DNA of 64,000 nucleotides, from contig JAFCMP010000045.1 in assembly GCA_017506865.1 (NCBI GenBank), positions 1-64,000 of the forward strand, written 5' to 3'. How positions within the stretch are numbered: position 1 is the stretch's first letter; the number at the start of each line of letters is the position of its first letter. This stretch comes from Tribonema minus. Its lineage: Eukaryota; Sar; Xanthophyceae; Tribonematales; Tribonemataceae. Below, in pieces: positions 12,626 through 23,463 of this stretch. Below the pieces are notes generated by a model. That model was not told the DNA's origin and made no database searches. It was given only the letters and a program-made list of their open reading frames with translations. Both the position numbers and the translations under genes were made by a program.

Positions 12626-13480
12626 CTGAAGTCTCCAGCGGTGGACCCCCATGCACTGACTTCAGCATGACAGGCAAATGGTGCTCTCAGAAGGGCATAC
12701 AGTGCATCACCAGCATCTGCAGGTCTCAGCGGGGATCAGCACAGTGTGCATGGTGCTATTGGAGAACGTGGTGGGATTCCTGAGCGCAGCAGAGTTCCAG
12801 CAGACTCTAGACCTTGCTCAGGGCTTAGGGTTTGACCACAGCCACAACGTCATCAGTGGCAACGACTGCGGCCTGCCTACAAAGCGGCGCCGTGTTTTCA
12901 TCATGTTCACGCGTGGCCGCCAGGGTGACGGCAAGCTTGCGCGTGATGACAAAGCGGATTGGGGGGGGTGCACGAGCGGCTGAGAGCACTTCTTGCTGCG
13001 GAAAAAGGGGTGGAGGGATATCAGAGCGTTGCTGACGCCATCAGCGCGCATGACCGCCCATATTTTCGTTTTTGCGTGCGCAACACCAAAGCGCCAGAGA
13101 TTTTAGATACAACGCAGCCATGCCCCACGCTAAGAGGATCGGTATGGCAGCAACCGCACGCAGGGTCAGACAGCACAACCGGCTCCTTACGGCACAACCC
13201 TGCAAGCGCAACGCAGGACCCAAATGAGGTGGCGGCGGCAACGCACCTCACATGGGGGGAGTTGTTGGCGGTCAGCACGTTCTCTACGTACAACTTGTTG
13301 AACTGGCCAGAGCCACAGCGCGGCGACCGCAAAGTCAATATGCAAATGCTGGCAAATACGGTACCGCCGCGCATGGCTCACTACGTCTGGGACGCTCTGT
13401 TCAGAGCGGGCGCACTGAACCTGGTGGGTCGCTGCAGAAGCGCAGAGGCTCAACGGCATCAACCTCACACGCTGACATAG
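12595..13480 (+). other. Cytosine-5 DNA methyltransferase remnant (broken)
   Basis: Hallmarks of the C5 methyltransferase catalytic domain appear in order: SGGPPCTDFS (motif IV with the catalytic Pro-Cys) near 12635, LLENVVGF (motif VI Glu-Asn-Val) near 12760, a GNDCGLPTKRRRVF segment (motif VIII-like) near 12860, and a C-terminal MLANTVPPRMAHYVW block (motif X-like) near 13360. Motif I and the N-terminus are not seen, so the gene is partial as well as broken. It lies on the same strand as, and runs without an obvious boundary into, the Ty3/gypsy remnant. It is therefore treated here as a probable passenger or domain of that element; an independent host gene fragment is the alternative. Decayed, with a few breaks. 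Confidence 0.75.
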
Positions 13481-13931
13481 CGGCAGAGTTAGATGCGCAG
13501 AACGCGCGACTGCAGGCGGTGCAGGTGCGGCGCGTATCTGCAGCTCGCGAGTTACAGCAGTCGCCAGCGGTGGTGGAGGCGGCGGTGGATGTGAAGCTCG
13601 CATTAGCAGCCCTAGCTGAGCACTGCCCCAAGTGGGCGGTAGCTTACAGCACTTGCTGGGGCACTTTGCTCTTGACACAGCAGCAACGTTACATCGACGA
13701 GCGAGCTGCCGGCAACAACGCTGCTGCGGGCACGGTGGAGCCAGTAGCAGAATTCAGAGCGCACATTTAACAGCGCTGAGGGTTCAATGAAGTTGAAGTT
13801 CAACATGAACGGCCTGGCTGCAGATACAGCTGAATGGCTGGAGCGGTTGGCTCTGGCAGACATTGGGTGGATGTGTGCAGCTCATAAAGCGCGCGCAGCC
13901 ACAACTATTGGCGGCGAAGCAGCAGATGAGC

Positions 13932-13955
13932 TCAACTTCAACTTCAACTTCAACT
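13932..13955. repeat. (TCAACT)4 hexanucleotide repeat
   Basis: Four perfect copies of TCAACT inside the gag-like region of the gypsy remnant. Confidence 0.9.
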
Positions 13956-16439
13956 GCCTCAGGCTCTGGCAGAAAGAGCTTTGAGCGCTCAACGAGTCAG
14001 CAGCAGGGGCAACCGCAACTTCAACGGATCTACCAACAAACGGCAAGAGCAAACGCACGGAGGCGGAGGCAGAGGTTGCGCGCGCGACGCTCCGGCGGCG
14101 GCTGCGCGCCAAGCTGGCGCCAGTACTCATGCCGGCGGTGCGGCAACAGGCTTGCATCGCGATGATAGCTACCGCCGCGGCAGCCCTGGGGGTGGAGGTC
14201 ACCGGGGACGCTGCTCAGGCAGCAACGCTATTGCACTGTGGGTGGTCGTTAGGCCTGTTTGGCCAAGCGCCGGTGAGCAGGAATCCTGCGGTGCAGGAGG
14301 TCTTGGAGCATGCACGGCGGGTGCTGCTGCCACACCTGCTCAAGGTCAATGTGGAGATCGAGGGCTGGACGGCAGATCAGGTCGCCCGCCTAATCATCTC
14401 ACTGCAGCACTACGCAGCAGACTTCAGCAAGGACATTGTCAAGTGGGACCTAGGGTACTGCAAAACCCTCCCATTTCGCATAGAGCTACAAGACGGCGCT
14501 CACCCCGTAGCAGATCTGCCATACCGTTGCAGCCCACAGATGACAGCGCTCATCCGGATTGAGGTGGACAAGCTGCTCGCGGTGGGCATCATCAGACCGT
14601 CACAGTCAGAATGGAGCTCACCGGTTGTCGGGGTGATGACACCTGACGGCACGGCGCGCATAACGGTCAGCTAAAGGCGGCTCAACGCAATGATCATCAT
14701 TCTAAAAGTCCCGATCCCCATGATTGAGGACATCTTGAACGCGCTAGGCGGCGCCCAGAAATTTCTGGGCATAGACATCAGCGGAGCCTTCTTTGTGTCG
14801 GCAATTGATCAGTCAACAATTCTGCTGACCGCCATGGCAACGTCATTCGGCTTATACGAGTGGACAAGGTGCCCGCAGGGCCCAGCTGGCGCTCCTGGGC
14901 ACTTCACGCGGCCCATGGAGATAGTGTTACAGGGGCTAGACAGAGTGCAGTCGTTCATTGATGACGTCATAGTGCACTCCCCGGACATCAACACCCACAT
15001 AGCAGACCTCCAAGCGCTAATGGAGAGAATGCGCAAGCAGGGCATCAAGCTGGCTCCGGCAAAGATGCACATCGGATGCACATGCATCAAATTCTTCGGT
15101 CACAGAGTGGAGGCCAACGCCATCCGGCCTGTCAGTGACCCAGAAAAGGTTTCAGCATTGTTGGACATGCCCATACCCGATGACTTGTCGGCTCTTAAGA
15201 GCTGGCTAGGGCTGGCCAACTACTATCGGCGGTTTGTAAAGAGCATGGCGGAGGTGATAGCGCCGCTGACGGCGCTCATGTCGAAAGACGTGCCATTTGT
15301 GATGAGCGCTGCTGAGCTGGCTGCCATCGAGGAGGTCAGCATGGCACTTTCACTTCATGCACTTGTGGTCTACCCAGATCATGTGGCCGCAGCCAGTGGC
15401 GAACGTCCTTTCATCCTAGCAACAGACGCGCCCAAGCTCGGGCTTGGCGCAGTAGTGTTGCAGTCAGATGTGCAAGGGGTCGAGCATCCCATAGCATTTG
15501 CCAGCCTGGCAACGCTTAAGCATCAGAACTGGACAACCAGAAATTTAGAGGCGGGGGCGGTAGTGTTCAGGGTCAAGAAGTTCAGACACATCTTGTGGGG
15601 CACCCCCTTTGTCATCGACACAGATCACACAGCACTGTTGTGGCTGGAGAGCTGCAAGGACAAGACAGCGCGACTTGCGCGCTGGTTTGAGTTCCTGGGG
15701 GCTTTCCCACACATCATCGGTACAAAGCAGGGGAGCGCAACGGCAATGCAGATGGGTTCAGCCAGAACCCTATGCCCTCTACAGCAGCAGATGTGGCCGA
15801 TGAGGCTGCAGATGAGCTGTTGGAGGCATACACTATCAGAGTCAGCATGGACCCACAACAACACGATGCCACGTGCCGACTGGCGGCACACATGTTGAAA
15901 GATCTGCACTAAGATACACACGTGCATTGAACTTGACAGCGACGACGGTGACGGCAATGTTGGCGCGCATGGCTCAGCGGCATCCCGACTTGGGGACTGG
16001 TCGCGGTTCAGCAAGCGCGTTGGCAACGCAGAGCGCCCCGGAGTTACCCACATGCATGTGGTGATGCTGACGCGGCGCCAGCCAGCCTGGCACTAGCGCT
16101 GGGGGAAGTGGCGGGCGCGAGTGATGGCGCACTTGGTGGCAAAATGGCGAGTGCGGCAGTGGCGGCGCGGCATGAAAGTGCTGCACCCGCTGTGGCCGCC
16201 AAGCAAGCAGGCAACGCTGCCGCAGTAGCGCTCAGCGCAGCAGCTGAGCAGCAGCAGCCAAGTCAACGACTGACTCAGCGGCACGCCCTTATACTGCAGC
16301 AGCAAGCAGCACCGCTGCCGCGTGACTGAAAGGGTGAGGTGGTATGATACAGCACGGGGGGCTGAGGCTCCCGCGGCCATGACAGCTACAGCGCATTCCG
16401 CAGCGGCAGGAGGGGGACAAGCGGCGGGCATGGCTGCTG

Positions 16440-16805
16440 TAGCCAAGCTCAAGGCGGTAGGTGACACGGCGGCGCGGCGCCCCGGCGCTGCGCAAGTCAG
16501 CTGCACCCTTGGCATTTCAGCGGCGCAGCGCTCAGGCGCAGTGCTGCTTGACAGCATTCACGATGCGGCGGCGCAGCACTCCGGCGCAGCGCAGGCCAGC
16601 AACAGACCCAGCAGCAACAACGCAGCAGCGCAGCGCTCCGGCGCAGCGCAGCTTGGCGACAATGACGGCGCGGCCGCGCAGCGCCCCGGCGCAGCGCATC
16701 CCAGCAGCTTAATTGGCGGCTTGGCAGCGCAGCACTCCGGTGCAGCGCAGCTCAGCGGCACCAACGGCGCGGCGGCGCAGTGCTCCGGCGCTGCGCAAGT
16801 CGCCA
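16440..16805. repeat. GC-rich minisatellite, ~7 units of about 48-57 bp
   Basis: Each unit has the core GCAGCGCAG(C/A)(G/A)CTCCGGCGCAGCGCAG or a close variant, followed by a variable spacer, giving an (AAQRSGAAQ)-like peptide on the plus strand. It lies between the RNase H and integrase regions of the gypsy remnant. The repeat opens frames on both strands, which explains the Cys/Ala-rich minus-strand frames here. Confidence 0.85.
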
Positions 16806-18557
16806 CGGAGGCGGATGTAGGCCCGGAGGCACAGTCGCTTGGCGACATGCATGTCTACGGCGGATTGGCGGGCAGCACAAGACGCGGACGCATTTTGCGC
16901 AGCCATGATGGCGCATTTGGCGGATGCGCATGCGCTGCAGCTGTTGCCAATTGACAAAGCACTGCAGTCGCAGGTGAAACAGCACCGCGCAGCTTGCAGC
17001 ATGGAGTGGGTTGGGGGCGCAAAGTTGCCATGTCACAATGACATGAGTATGCTTGGGGGGGCTGGTTCACCCATTTTGGTGATACCAAAGGCGCTGCGGA
17101 ACCAAGTTCTGCATTGCCTACATGGTGAGGTGTGGGCGGGACACCAGGGGGTACGGCGCACAATGGAGTTAGTGCAGAGACATGGCTGGTGGCCGGGCTG
17201 GTCAGGTGATGCCACATTCTGGGCGGAGCACTGCCTGCCATGTCAAGCACGCAAGGGCGGCAAGCACAGCAGCATGTCCACCATCTACAGGGAGCTGCCG
17301 CCGCATGCCTTCCACACGGTCTCAACAGACATCTTCGGCCCATCATGATTGCCATTATCCAAGGAGGGGTACATGTACATGCACGTATTCAGCTGCCTAC
17401 TTACAGGCCATGTGTCATTGTACGCGGTCAGGGCGGGGGAAAACACGGCGGTCACGGCAGCAGAGCAACTTGTAGATGAGTTCAGCACTCTATACGGCAT
17501 GCCCCACAGTCTGCTCAGTGACTGAGGCAGCCAGTACACGGCAGACTCCGGATGTGGCGCGGGAGGTGTACCGCGCGATGGGCATCACTCTACACGACCG
17601 CGTACCACCCACAGTGTAACGGCAGGGTGGAGCGCTTTATGCGCACGCTGGCACAGATGCTGGCAATCGCGGTCAGCGAGTCACATAGTGACTGGGACAT
17701 CGTCAAGTGGCTTAAGCACTTTGCTTTTGCTCACAACTCTCATGTCAATCAGTCTACGGGATTTTCACCGTTCATGATGTTGGTGATGGGGCGGGAGCCT
17801 AAGGTGGCTCTACACACGGTTTTGGGGGCAGTGCTCAGGGGTTCAGAGCCTGCCGGTCTCAGCGCAAGGGCCATAGTACATGATATGCAAGCGTGGCAGC
17901 GAGCTGCGTTCGAGCTGGTGTCTTGACGCTCAGAGTTGAAGCGTGTCAGTGAGCGCATTGTGCGCAACAACGCCGAGCTAGCCGACACGTTCAACTTGCG
18001 CAATGAGGCAGAACAGGGGGATTTGGTGTGGGTTTACTCCCCACCATCAACGCACAAGGCGGATTCGCGGGAGCTGTTTGGCGAGGAGTGGAAAGCAGTT
18101 CTCAGCAAGAAGCTGCTGGACTTGTGGGTGGGGCCCTACAAGGTTCTAGCGGTGGGGCCTATCTGTGCGGGAAAGGAGCTGGTGCAATCTAATGTACTGC
18201 TCATTGACGGGGCGGGCGGGCCAACGCATGTGTCCACATGGCACACAAAACGGTGTCGTGATCCGGGTGGTAGCAAATGTAAGCCGCAAGGACTACCGGG
18301 TGGATATGCCCGATACCTCCTCAGTTGCAATCCACTCGCGGCACCAGCGCCGGGTTCGCTCACAGCAGATGATGTCACATGGGCATCTGATCGACACGGG
18401 GTAGAGGCGGTAGTGGGGCACAGAGTCCTACGGGATTGCAAAGGCCGGCCTGGCTCACTACAGTACCTGGTGTGGTGGGAAGGCGACCACATTGCAGATA
18501 GCTATCTGGGAGGATGCCAATATGTTAGATGCATGCGAGCATGCAACGGCTGAGTAC

Positions 18558-19517
18558 GTATGGACTTGTATTTATAAAGGCCCAAGGGAGGCCGGGTTGC
18601 CTATGCAATCGAAATGCTTGCGTCAACGCAGCAGCCTAGTCTGCGCTGTGTCCTAGGAGCTTGGATACCGGCGCTGCAACACAGCCCAGCATTCGCGCTC
18701 CACGTGTGTACGCCATGACGCGCTCCGCCAACTCCCGCGCCAGCGACATGCTCAGCTCAATGAGGATCTGACGCTTAGCTAACCCGGCCTTGCGTAACAC
18801 ATCTGCCTTCCCCCCCCCTGAGCACAGTGCTGAATGCGTTGCCAATTCCTTGATAAAAAGTCTTGTCTGCTTGCCCAGCCGTCCGTACGACTCCTGCACA
18901 AATACCAGTGGTACAAAAGCCCAAGATGACGTCAAGGTGCCGGTGTGGTGCTTGACCTTCGCGTCCTCCCCCATCCAAGCAGCATAGCCGTCCGTGTTCG
19001 AGGCATTTGTTTTGCCTGTCAGGTACAAGCTCACTGTGGGCGCGCGCACACTTGTGTCTAGCACTATTCCCTTGTTACGGTATGCACTGCTAAAGTGCAG
19101 ACAACTTGAACCTGGGTCAATGACTGTGTCCGCCCGATACTCCGGTACCTTGAAGACGCTAGCGTCCTCTGAGTCATTGCGCACAATAGAGACATGGTGC
19201 TGTCTCAAGATGCGCTGCAGGCACCGCTTTTGGGCAGTGTGTGTCGCGTTGTGCCCCCGTATGTGCTGGCTGGGGCAGCTGATCGAATGCGTGGAGGTGG
19301 GGCTCACGTCACTGCACCGCCATTGGCACACCTCGCCCTGTATGCCCCACCCGTCTAATAGTATGAAGATCGCAACCAAAATCATCGTGGCTGCTGCCAT
19401 GCTGGACATTGGTGCTGCACCCGGCGGTCATTCAATTTGGGAGTGGGCAGCACGCTCATCCACGACATGGCCCGGACGCACGCTGACTCCGCAGCTGCGC
19501 CATGACCCGCGCGCTAG
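18558..19517 (-). mobile_element. 5'-truncated LINE copy (REL-endonuclease type)
   Basis: Matches the last ~930 bp of the LINE at 33237-37237, including its 3' tail. The open frame 19409-18636 encodes the C-terminal zinc-finger and endonuclease part only (CQWRC...H...C, then GHN and the GIVLDTSV stretch). It begins abruptly at CTAGCGC (19517), typical of incomplete reverse transcription. The 3' end (minus-strand ...CAAGTCCATAC) abuts GTAC in the chromodomain region of the gypsy remnant, so this LINE inserted into or beside it. Relative to the longer copy it carries small in-frame insertions and substitutions. No clear target-site duplication was found. Confidence 0.85.
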
Positions 19518-19536
19518 TACTGAATCAGTAATGCTA

Positions 19537-19564
19537 ATGGACTTGAATTTATAAAGGGGAGGCC
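19537..19564 (-). repeat. Second LINE 3'-tail fragment
   Basis: ATGGACTTGAATTTATAAAG repeats, in the same orientation and with one mismatch, the LINE tail at 18560 (ATGGACTTGTATTTATAAAG), and a GGAGGCC follows both. It therefore looks like the very 3' end of another LINE copy placed just upstream (head-to-tail) of the truncated one. Confidence 0.6.
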
Positions 19565-20212
19565 TTAAACACTCACATCGTCACATTGAACGGTCGCCCA
19601 TGAAAATACGGACTCCCGGAGATCACAATCTTGAACTGCAAATGCAACCAGGTCAAACTTAGTGGCACGGCATACCGTCTGAATATCTGTTCATTCACTG
19701 CCAGGCAGTGCCATAGCAGCGCTCAGCCTGCCACAGCCTGTCAGTGATGATGCTGTCAACATGAGCTTAGCTAACAGTGCTACACCGTGTGGCAACAACA
19801 GGTTGCATCATGGCGGGCGGATGTTGATGATGAGATCGATAATCATCATGGTTGATGGTTACAACAGCAACACAAGTCCTGATAGCGAAAGAAACAACCT
19901 GAAGCCGCACTCAATCGCAACCGCAACACATCGATGGATTCACACCCAAGCAGTCATCAACAGCAAATTGAAGCATAATTTATGGTGCAAAACGCAACCA
20001 ACGTGCCCGGGGCCAATGCAAGATGTGCATCATAAAAGGTAATAGTACGACATCATTTATGAGTGATGCCTTTTCATTGCGTCTGCGAGAATATCTGTGC
20101 TAACAGCTGAAAAACAAGCGTTGTCAATCTCAGGCTGTCCGACCTGTTGCTGGAAATTGCAACAGCCTTGCTACTAGCCCGAAACAAAAGTGTAGATATG
20201 TGAGACAAAGCA
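19565..20212. other. Intergenic, no gene recognised
   Basis: Rich in short words such as GTCAGTGATGATG and in CAACA runs; no coding or RNA-gene signature. Part (about 19690-19830) has weak similarity to about 48400-48500, downstream of segmental duplication copy B. Confidence 0.35.
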
Positions 20213-21337
20213 TCAAATGATGATTGCTGCAAGAGAGGCCATCTCGGTCGGTTGATCGCCGAGGTTAGCAGTGCTGCCCTGCCCTAGCTGGCTGAAGAAT
20301 CCAAAGCCCCAGCATTTGACAGTTGAATCATCCAGAAGGGCACAAGTGTGTTCGGCACCTGCGGCGATGGCTTTTGCCGTCCTGTTCGACCCCAGATGGA
20401 TAGCGCTGACTGGAGGCGAGCTGAGGTGAGCAGTGCTGCCCTGCCCCAGCTGACCAAAGTCCCCCTTGCCCCAGCACTTGACCGTGGAATCATCTAGAAG
20501 GGCGCAAGTGTGATTATAACCTGTGGCGATGGCTTTTGCTGTTCTGCCCAACCCCAGGTTGATGGCGCTGACTGGGGGCGAGCTGACGTCATCAGGAGTA
20601 CTGCCTTGCCCCAGCTGACCATAGTAGCCGTAGCCCCAGCACTTGACTGTGGCATCATCTAGGATGGCGCACGTGAAAATAGTACCTGTGGCAATGGCTT
20701 TTGCCATTCTGCCCAACCCAAGGTTGATGGCTTCGTTTGCGGGAGAGGAGAGGCTATCATGGCTATGCAGCCCCAGCTGACCCGAAGCTCCGTAGCCCCA
20801 GCACTTGACAGTAGAGTGATCCAGAAGTGCACACGTGTGATAGCCACCCGTGGCGATGGCTTTTGCTGTTCTGCCCAACCCCAGGTTGATGGCGCTGCTT
20901 GGGGGCGAGCTGAGGTCAGTAGTGTTGCCCTGCCCCAGCTGACCTTCGGCGCCGCCGCCCCAGCACTTGATGGTGGCATCATCTAAAAGGGCGCATGTGT
21001 GTTCTTCCCCTGTGGCAATGGCTTTTGCCTTCCTGCCTGGCCCCAGGTTGGTGGCGCTGCTTGGGGGTGAGCTGAGGTCAGTAGTGCTGCCCTGCCCCAG
21101 CCGACCATGATCTCCTTTACCCCAGCACTTGACCGTGAAGTCAACTAGTAAAGTGCATGTGTCTTCAAGACCTATGGCAATGGCTCTCGCCGTTCTGCCC
21201 AACCCTAGGTTGACAACGCTGCGTGGTGGCGACAGGAGATCTTCAAGGCTGCCCTGCCCCAGCTGACCCCAAGCTCCATGGCCCCAGCACTTGACGGTGG
21301 AGTCATTTAGAATGGCGCACGTGTCAGTTCCGCCTGA
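20213..21337 (-). CDS. RCC1-repeat protein, large 3' exon (seven repeats)
   Basis: The exon starts after a GTTTTCAG acceptor at 21338 and encodes about 374 residues ending at a stop at 20213. Seven ~51-residue repeats follow the pattern HTCALLDDSTVKCWGxGxxGQLGQGST, each with a Cys pair (TCA and KCWG). Seven repeats match a complete seven-bladed RCC1 beta-propeller. The Cys-bearing KCWG variant is typical of extracellular RCC1-like propellers of algae and bacteria rather than nuclear RCC1; a cell-surface location is inferred. No guanine-exchange function can be claimed. Upstream candidate exons on the same strand encode a membrane segment (23463-23342) and a Pro-Thr linker (24960-24817). The repeats are also similar at DNA level (~153-bp units), so copy number may vary. 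Confidence 0.85.
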   Translation of the reverse strand, partial: SGGTDTCAILNDSTVKCWGHGAWGQLGQGSLEDLLSPPRSVVNLGLGRTARAIAIGLEDTCTLLVDFTVKCWGKGDHGRLGQGSTTDLSSPPSSATNLGPGRKAKAIATGEEHTCALLDDATIKCWGGGAEGQLGQGNTTDLSSPPSSAINLGLGRTAKAIATGGYHTCALLDHSTVKCWGYGASGQLGLHSHDSLSSPANEAINLGLGRMAKAIATGTIFTCAILDDATVKCWGYGYYGQLGQGSTPDDVSSPPVSAINLGLGRTAKAIATGYNHTCALLDDSTVKCWGKGDFGQLGQGSTAHLSSPPVSAIHLGSNRTAKAIAAGAEHTCALLDDSTVKCWGFGFFSQLGQGSTANLGDQPTEMASLAAIII

Positions 21338-22048
21338 AAACACGTTATAAGACGCATACAATCAGTCAACTTCATGCGGCAGATCATCTTGCAGCCCCAT
21401 ACAGAAACCGTGCTAGGTTGCGCACAATATCCGTTAAGCCTAGAACTGACTGTGGAAACATCTAGACGCCGTGTGTACATGCTTTAGCTACTAGTATATA
21501 CTGTATATAAAATAGTGTCTGGCCTGAGAGGAGGTTTCAGGATTAAATTCAGGTACCAAAAGAGCTGCAAAGGAACCTCTGGTCTATATCAGTCATCATG
21601 ATACGGGAACTTTGATGAACTCAGTGACTGTCATGGAAGAGACGACACTCAGGCTGCAGCAGCCTGGACCGCAGCGACAGAGCGGGGCACCCAACCAGAG
21701 CCAACTTAAGAATGTTAAACGTCGATTGTGGGCACTCAAATGCCTCCGCCCCACAAGCAGTGCGTAGTATGCAAGGCTTAAGCCAGTAACGCCGTGATGT
21801 CATGCTGCCCATTTCGTATAGTGGACCCATGCTTTTCTGGCTTCTGGACCAGTTTTTCTCAGGGACAATTACTGCCTGCCCAAAACGTTCATGTATGTAG
21901 GCATGCAGCGCGCATCAAATTGCACAGGCAGCGTTTGGGGCTTAAAGCGAATTATAGCCTCATGCTGTTCAAGGCTTGTTGTGTGCATCTGAAACACTTG
22001 TGTCGTTAGAAAGACACACCAGCTTCACACATACTGCCAGTGTAGTAG

Positions 22049-22098
22049 GATGGCGTAGATCTAGAGCTTACAACAGGCGACATAAGGGTTCAATACCT
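22049..22098 (+). repeat. tRNA-like A/B box pair (possible SINE head)
   Basis: TGGCGTAGATCTAGAGC (A-box-like) is followed about 35 bp later by GGTTCAATACC (B-box-like), the spacing of an internal RNA polymerase III promoter. The cloverleaf does not fold well (T stem only three pairs), so it is not called as a tRNA gene. A degenerate tRNA-derived SINE head is possible. Confidence 0.25.
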
Positions 22099-23341
22099 AT
22101 ATGCCTGGTTTGGTGTGAATTTGGTCTTGGTGGTCATGTTGGAGCCCGCATCAAAGCGCTAGCTGTCATAGTACTGTGACAAGCATGTGAGGCACAGTAA
22201 CTGTTGTGTTGCAATCTGTACAGTGTCACGCTGTTGTATCGCTTACATGAGTCTGCCGAACGGCTTCCAGAGTGCCGTTCACTGCTTGAGTACATGAGAA
22301 TGAATGTTTCACAGTAATTATGTGGATTGTCTAACTTATCATGATAGTACTATGAAATAGTGACAAGCGTGAGGAGACGTCCAGTCGTGATGCTGCAGCG
22401 CAAGGAGGCAACTTACGCATTGCCTTGTATTGCTCTCAAAAATGCTTTTCCTCTCACTGCCAGTCTTGCTGCACAGTGACGTCAGCAGCAGCACAACCTC
22501 AGGCTGCGCCAGTATCAGCTTGCTTCTTGGTGTCAGTTATCATCATGGATCTTTGGCACCGTGTGACAGTAGCAGTGCATTTGACAGTTCCTCAGCAGCA
22601 TCTGTCTGCCAGTGTGTATACTGTGAGCACCTGCACTACAATCACACAGAGGTGCACCTGCACACAAAGTCATGTGTAGCACTTGCTCAACGCACAAAAA
22701 ATCACTTGGCAATGCTGTGTTTGCACCAACCTCAGCTGCTCTGCCCCGCCAGCTGGCCTGGCTTCATGATACTCGTGTTTTAAACCCTTCAAAACCATAC
22801 AAAACCACTAGTAATAATACTTCAGCAGCGCTGCCAAAATGCCTTTTGACCCTTATTCTGATCGCCCCAAGTGGTTTTTTTTACATTGACTTCAAGTTGT
22901 AGATGATAATTTGGGCAGACTGACATGCGCCTTCCGCAGGGCGCTCAAGCGACGGCAGACTGGCAGGGCGCTCAAGCGACAGCAGACTGTCATATGGAAA
23001 TGTCATTAGCTATCCTAGAACCTCCCCAAACAACTTCCTATGTTCTCTAGCTATCTCAAAGAGTTGAGGATTACCTGGCCTAGTAGGTTTTTCGGCAACG
23101 ACTAGTAGTACCTTTTAACTACAAGACTTAGTCCACAGGTCACTGACGACACGTTGTTTAAAGAATCAATGTGTCCCAGAATACTTGCGGCTGGTATTGA
23201 CCTTCATCTCCTTTTTGCCAATGTTCTAATAAATCGAGATAAAACTGTCAAGTGTGGTGACCATCCATCACTCTATGTCTACGTCTGACCATAACATGCA
23301 CTACATGCAGGCAAGAGACAGCCTAGGCAACCAGACAGTAC

Positions 23342-23463
23342 CTGCTGCCAATGCCGTGGCGAACCGATGACCTGAGCAAGGCGAACGAGGGACAAGGTAA
23401 TGCACGCAAAGCATGAGATGCTGACAAGAACAACTCCAATGACCTTGTCGAACTGCACTGAAT
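23342..23463 (-). CDS. Candidate exon with transmembrane segment (5' part of RCC1 gene?)
   Basis: Bounded by acceptor CTAGCAG and donor CAG|GTACTG. It encodes VQFDKVIGVVLVSISCFACI and TLSLVRLAQVIG, a single hydrophobic span. It lies between the Pro-Thr exon and the RCC1 exon on the same strand. Whether it belongs to the same transcript is not shown by the sequence; phase continuity could not be tested because other small exons may intervene (for example a Cys-rich stretch near 23730-23860). Confidence 0.35.

Larger units (their letters stand above)
13481..18557 (+). mobile_element. Chromodomain Ty3/gypsy retrotransposon remnant (chromovirus-like), broken
   Basis: Parts in order: low-complexity gag-like region (about 13.5-14.1 kb), reverse transcriptase (14.3-15.2 kb; SFIDDVIVHSPD carries the F/Y-x-DD motif), RNase H (15.3-15.75 kb; ATDAPKLGLGAVVLQ), a region with an alanine-rich minisatellite (16.44-16.80 kb), integrase zinc-binding HHCC region (about 17.1-17.25 kb; CLPCQARKGG), integrase core end (17.55-17.9 kb; AYHPQCNGRVERF) and a C-terminal chromodomain (about 18.4-18.55 kb; LQYLVWWEGDH). 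This order is that of chromoviruses in Ty3/gypsy. No flanking long terminal repeats were recognised, and a LINE copy sits at its 3' end. The element is broken, with roughly half a dozen or more breaks, so it is an old copy. A methyltransferase remnant precedes it on the same strand. Confidence 0.88.

Noticed and set aside
16558-17036. Cys/Ala-rich minus-strand frames
   Set aside because: They are antisense readings of the minisatellite and integrase region of the gypsy remnant.
18636-19409. Separate host gene starting at the Met at 19409
   Set aside because: The peptide matches the zinc-finger/endonuclease C-terminus of the LINE ORF at 33242-37159 and continues into the LINE 3' tail, so it is a truncated LINE copy.
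22938-22990. Two copies of CAGGGCGCTCAAGCGAC as a possible CRISPR or satellite
   Set aside because: Only a single 27-bp tandem duplication; no spacers or further units, and the genome is eukaryotic.
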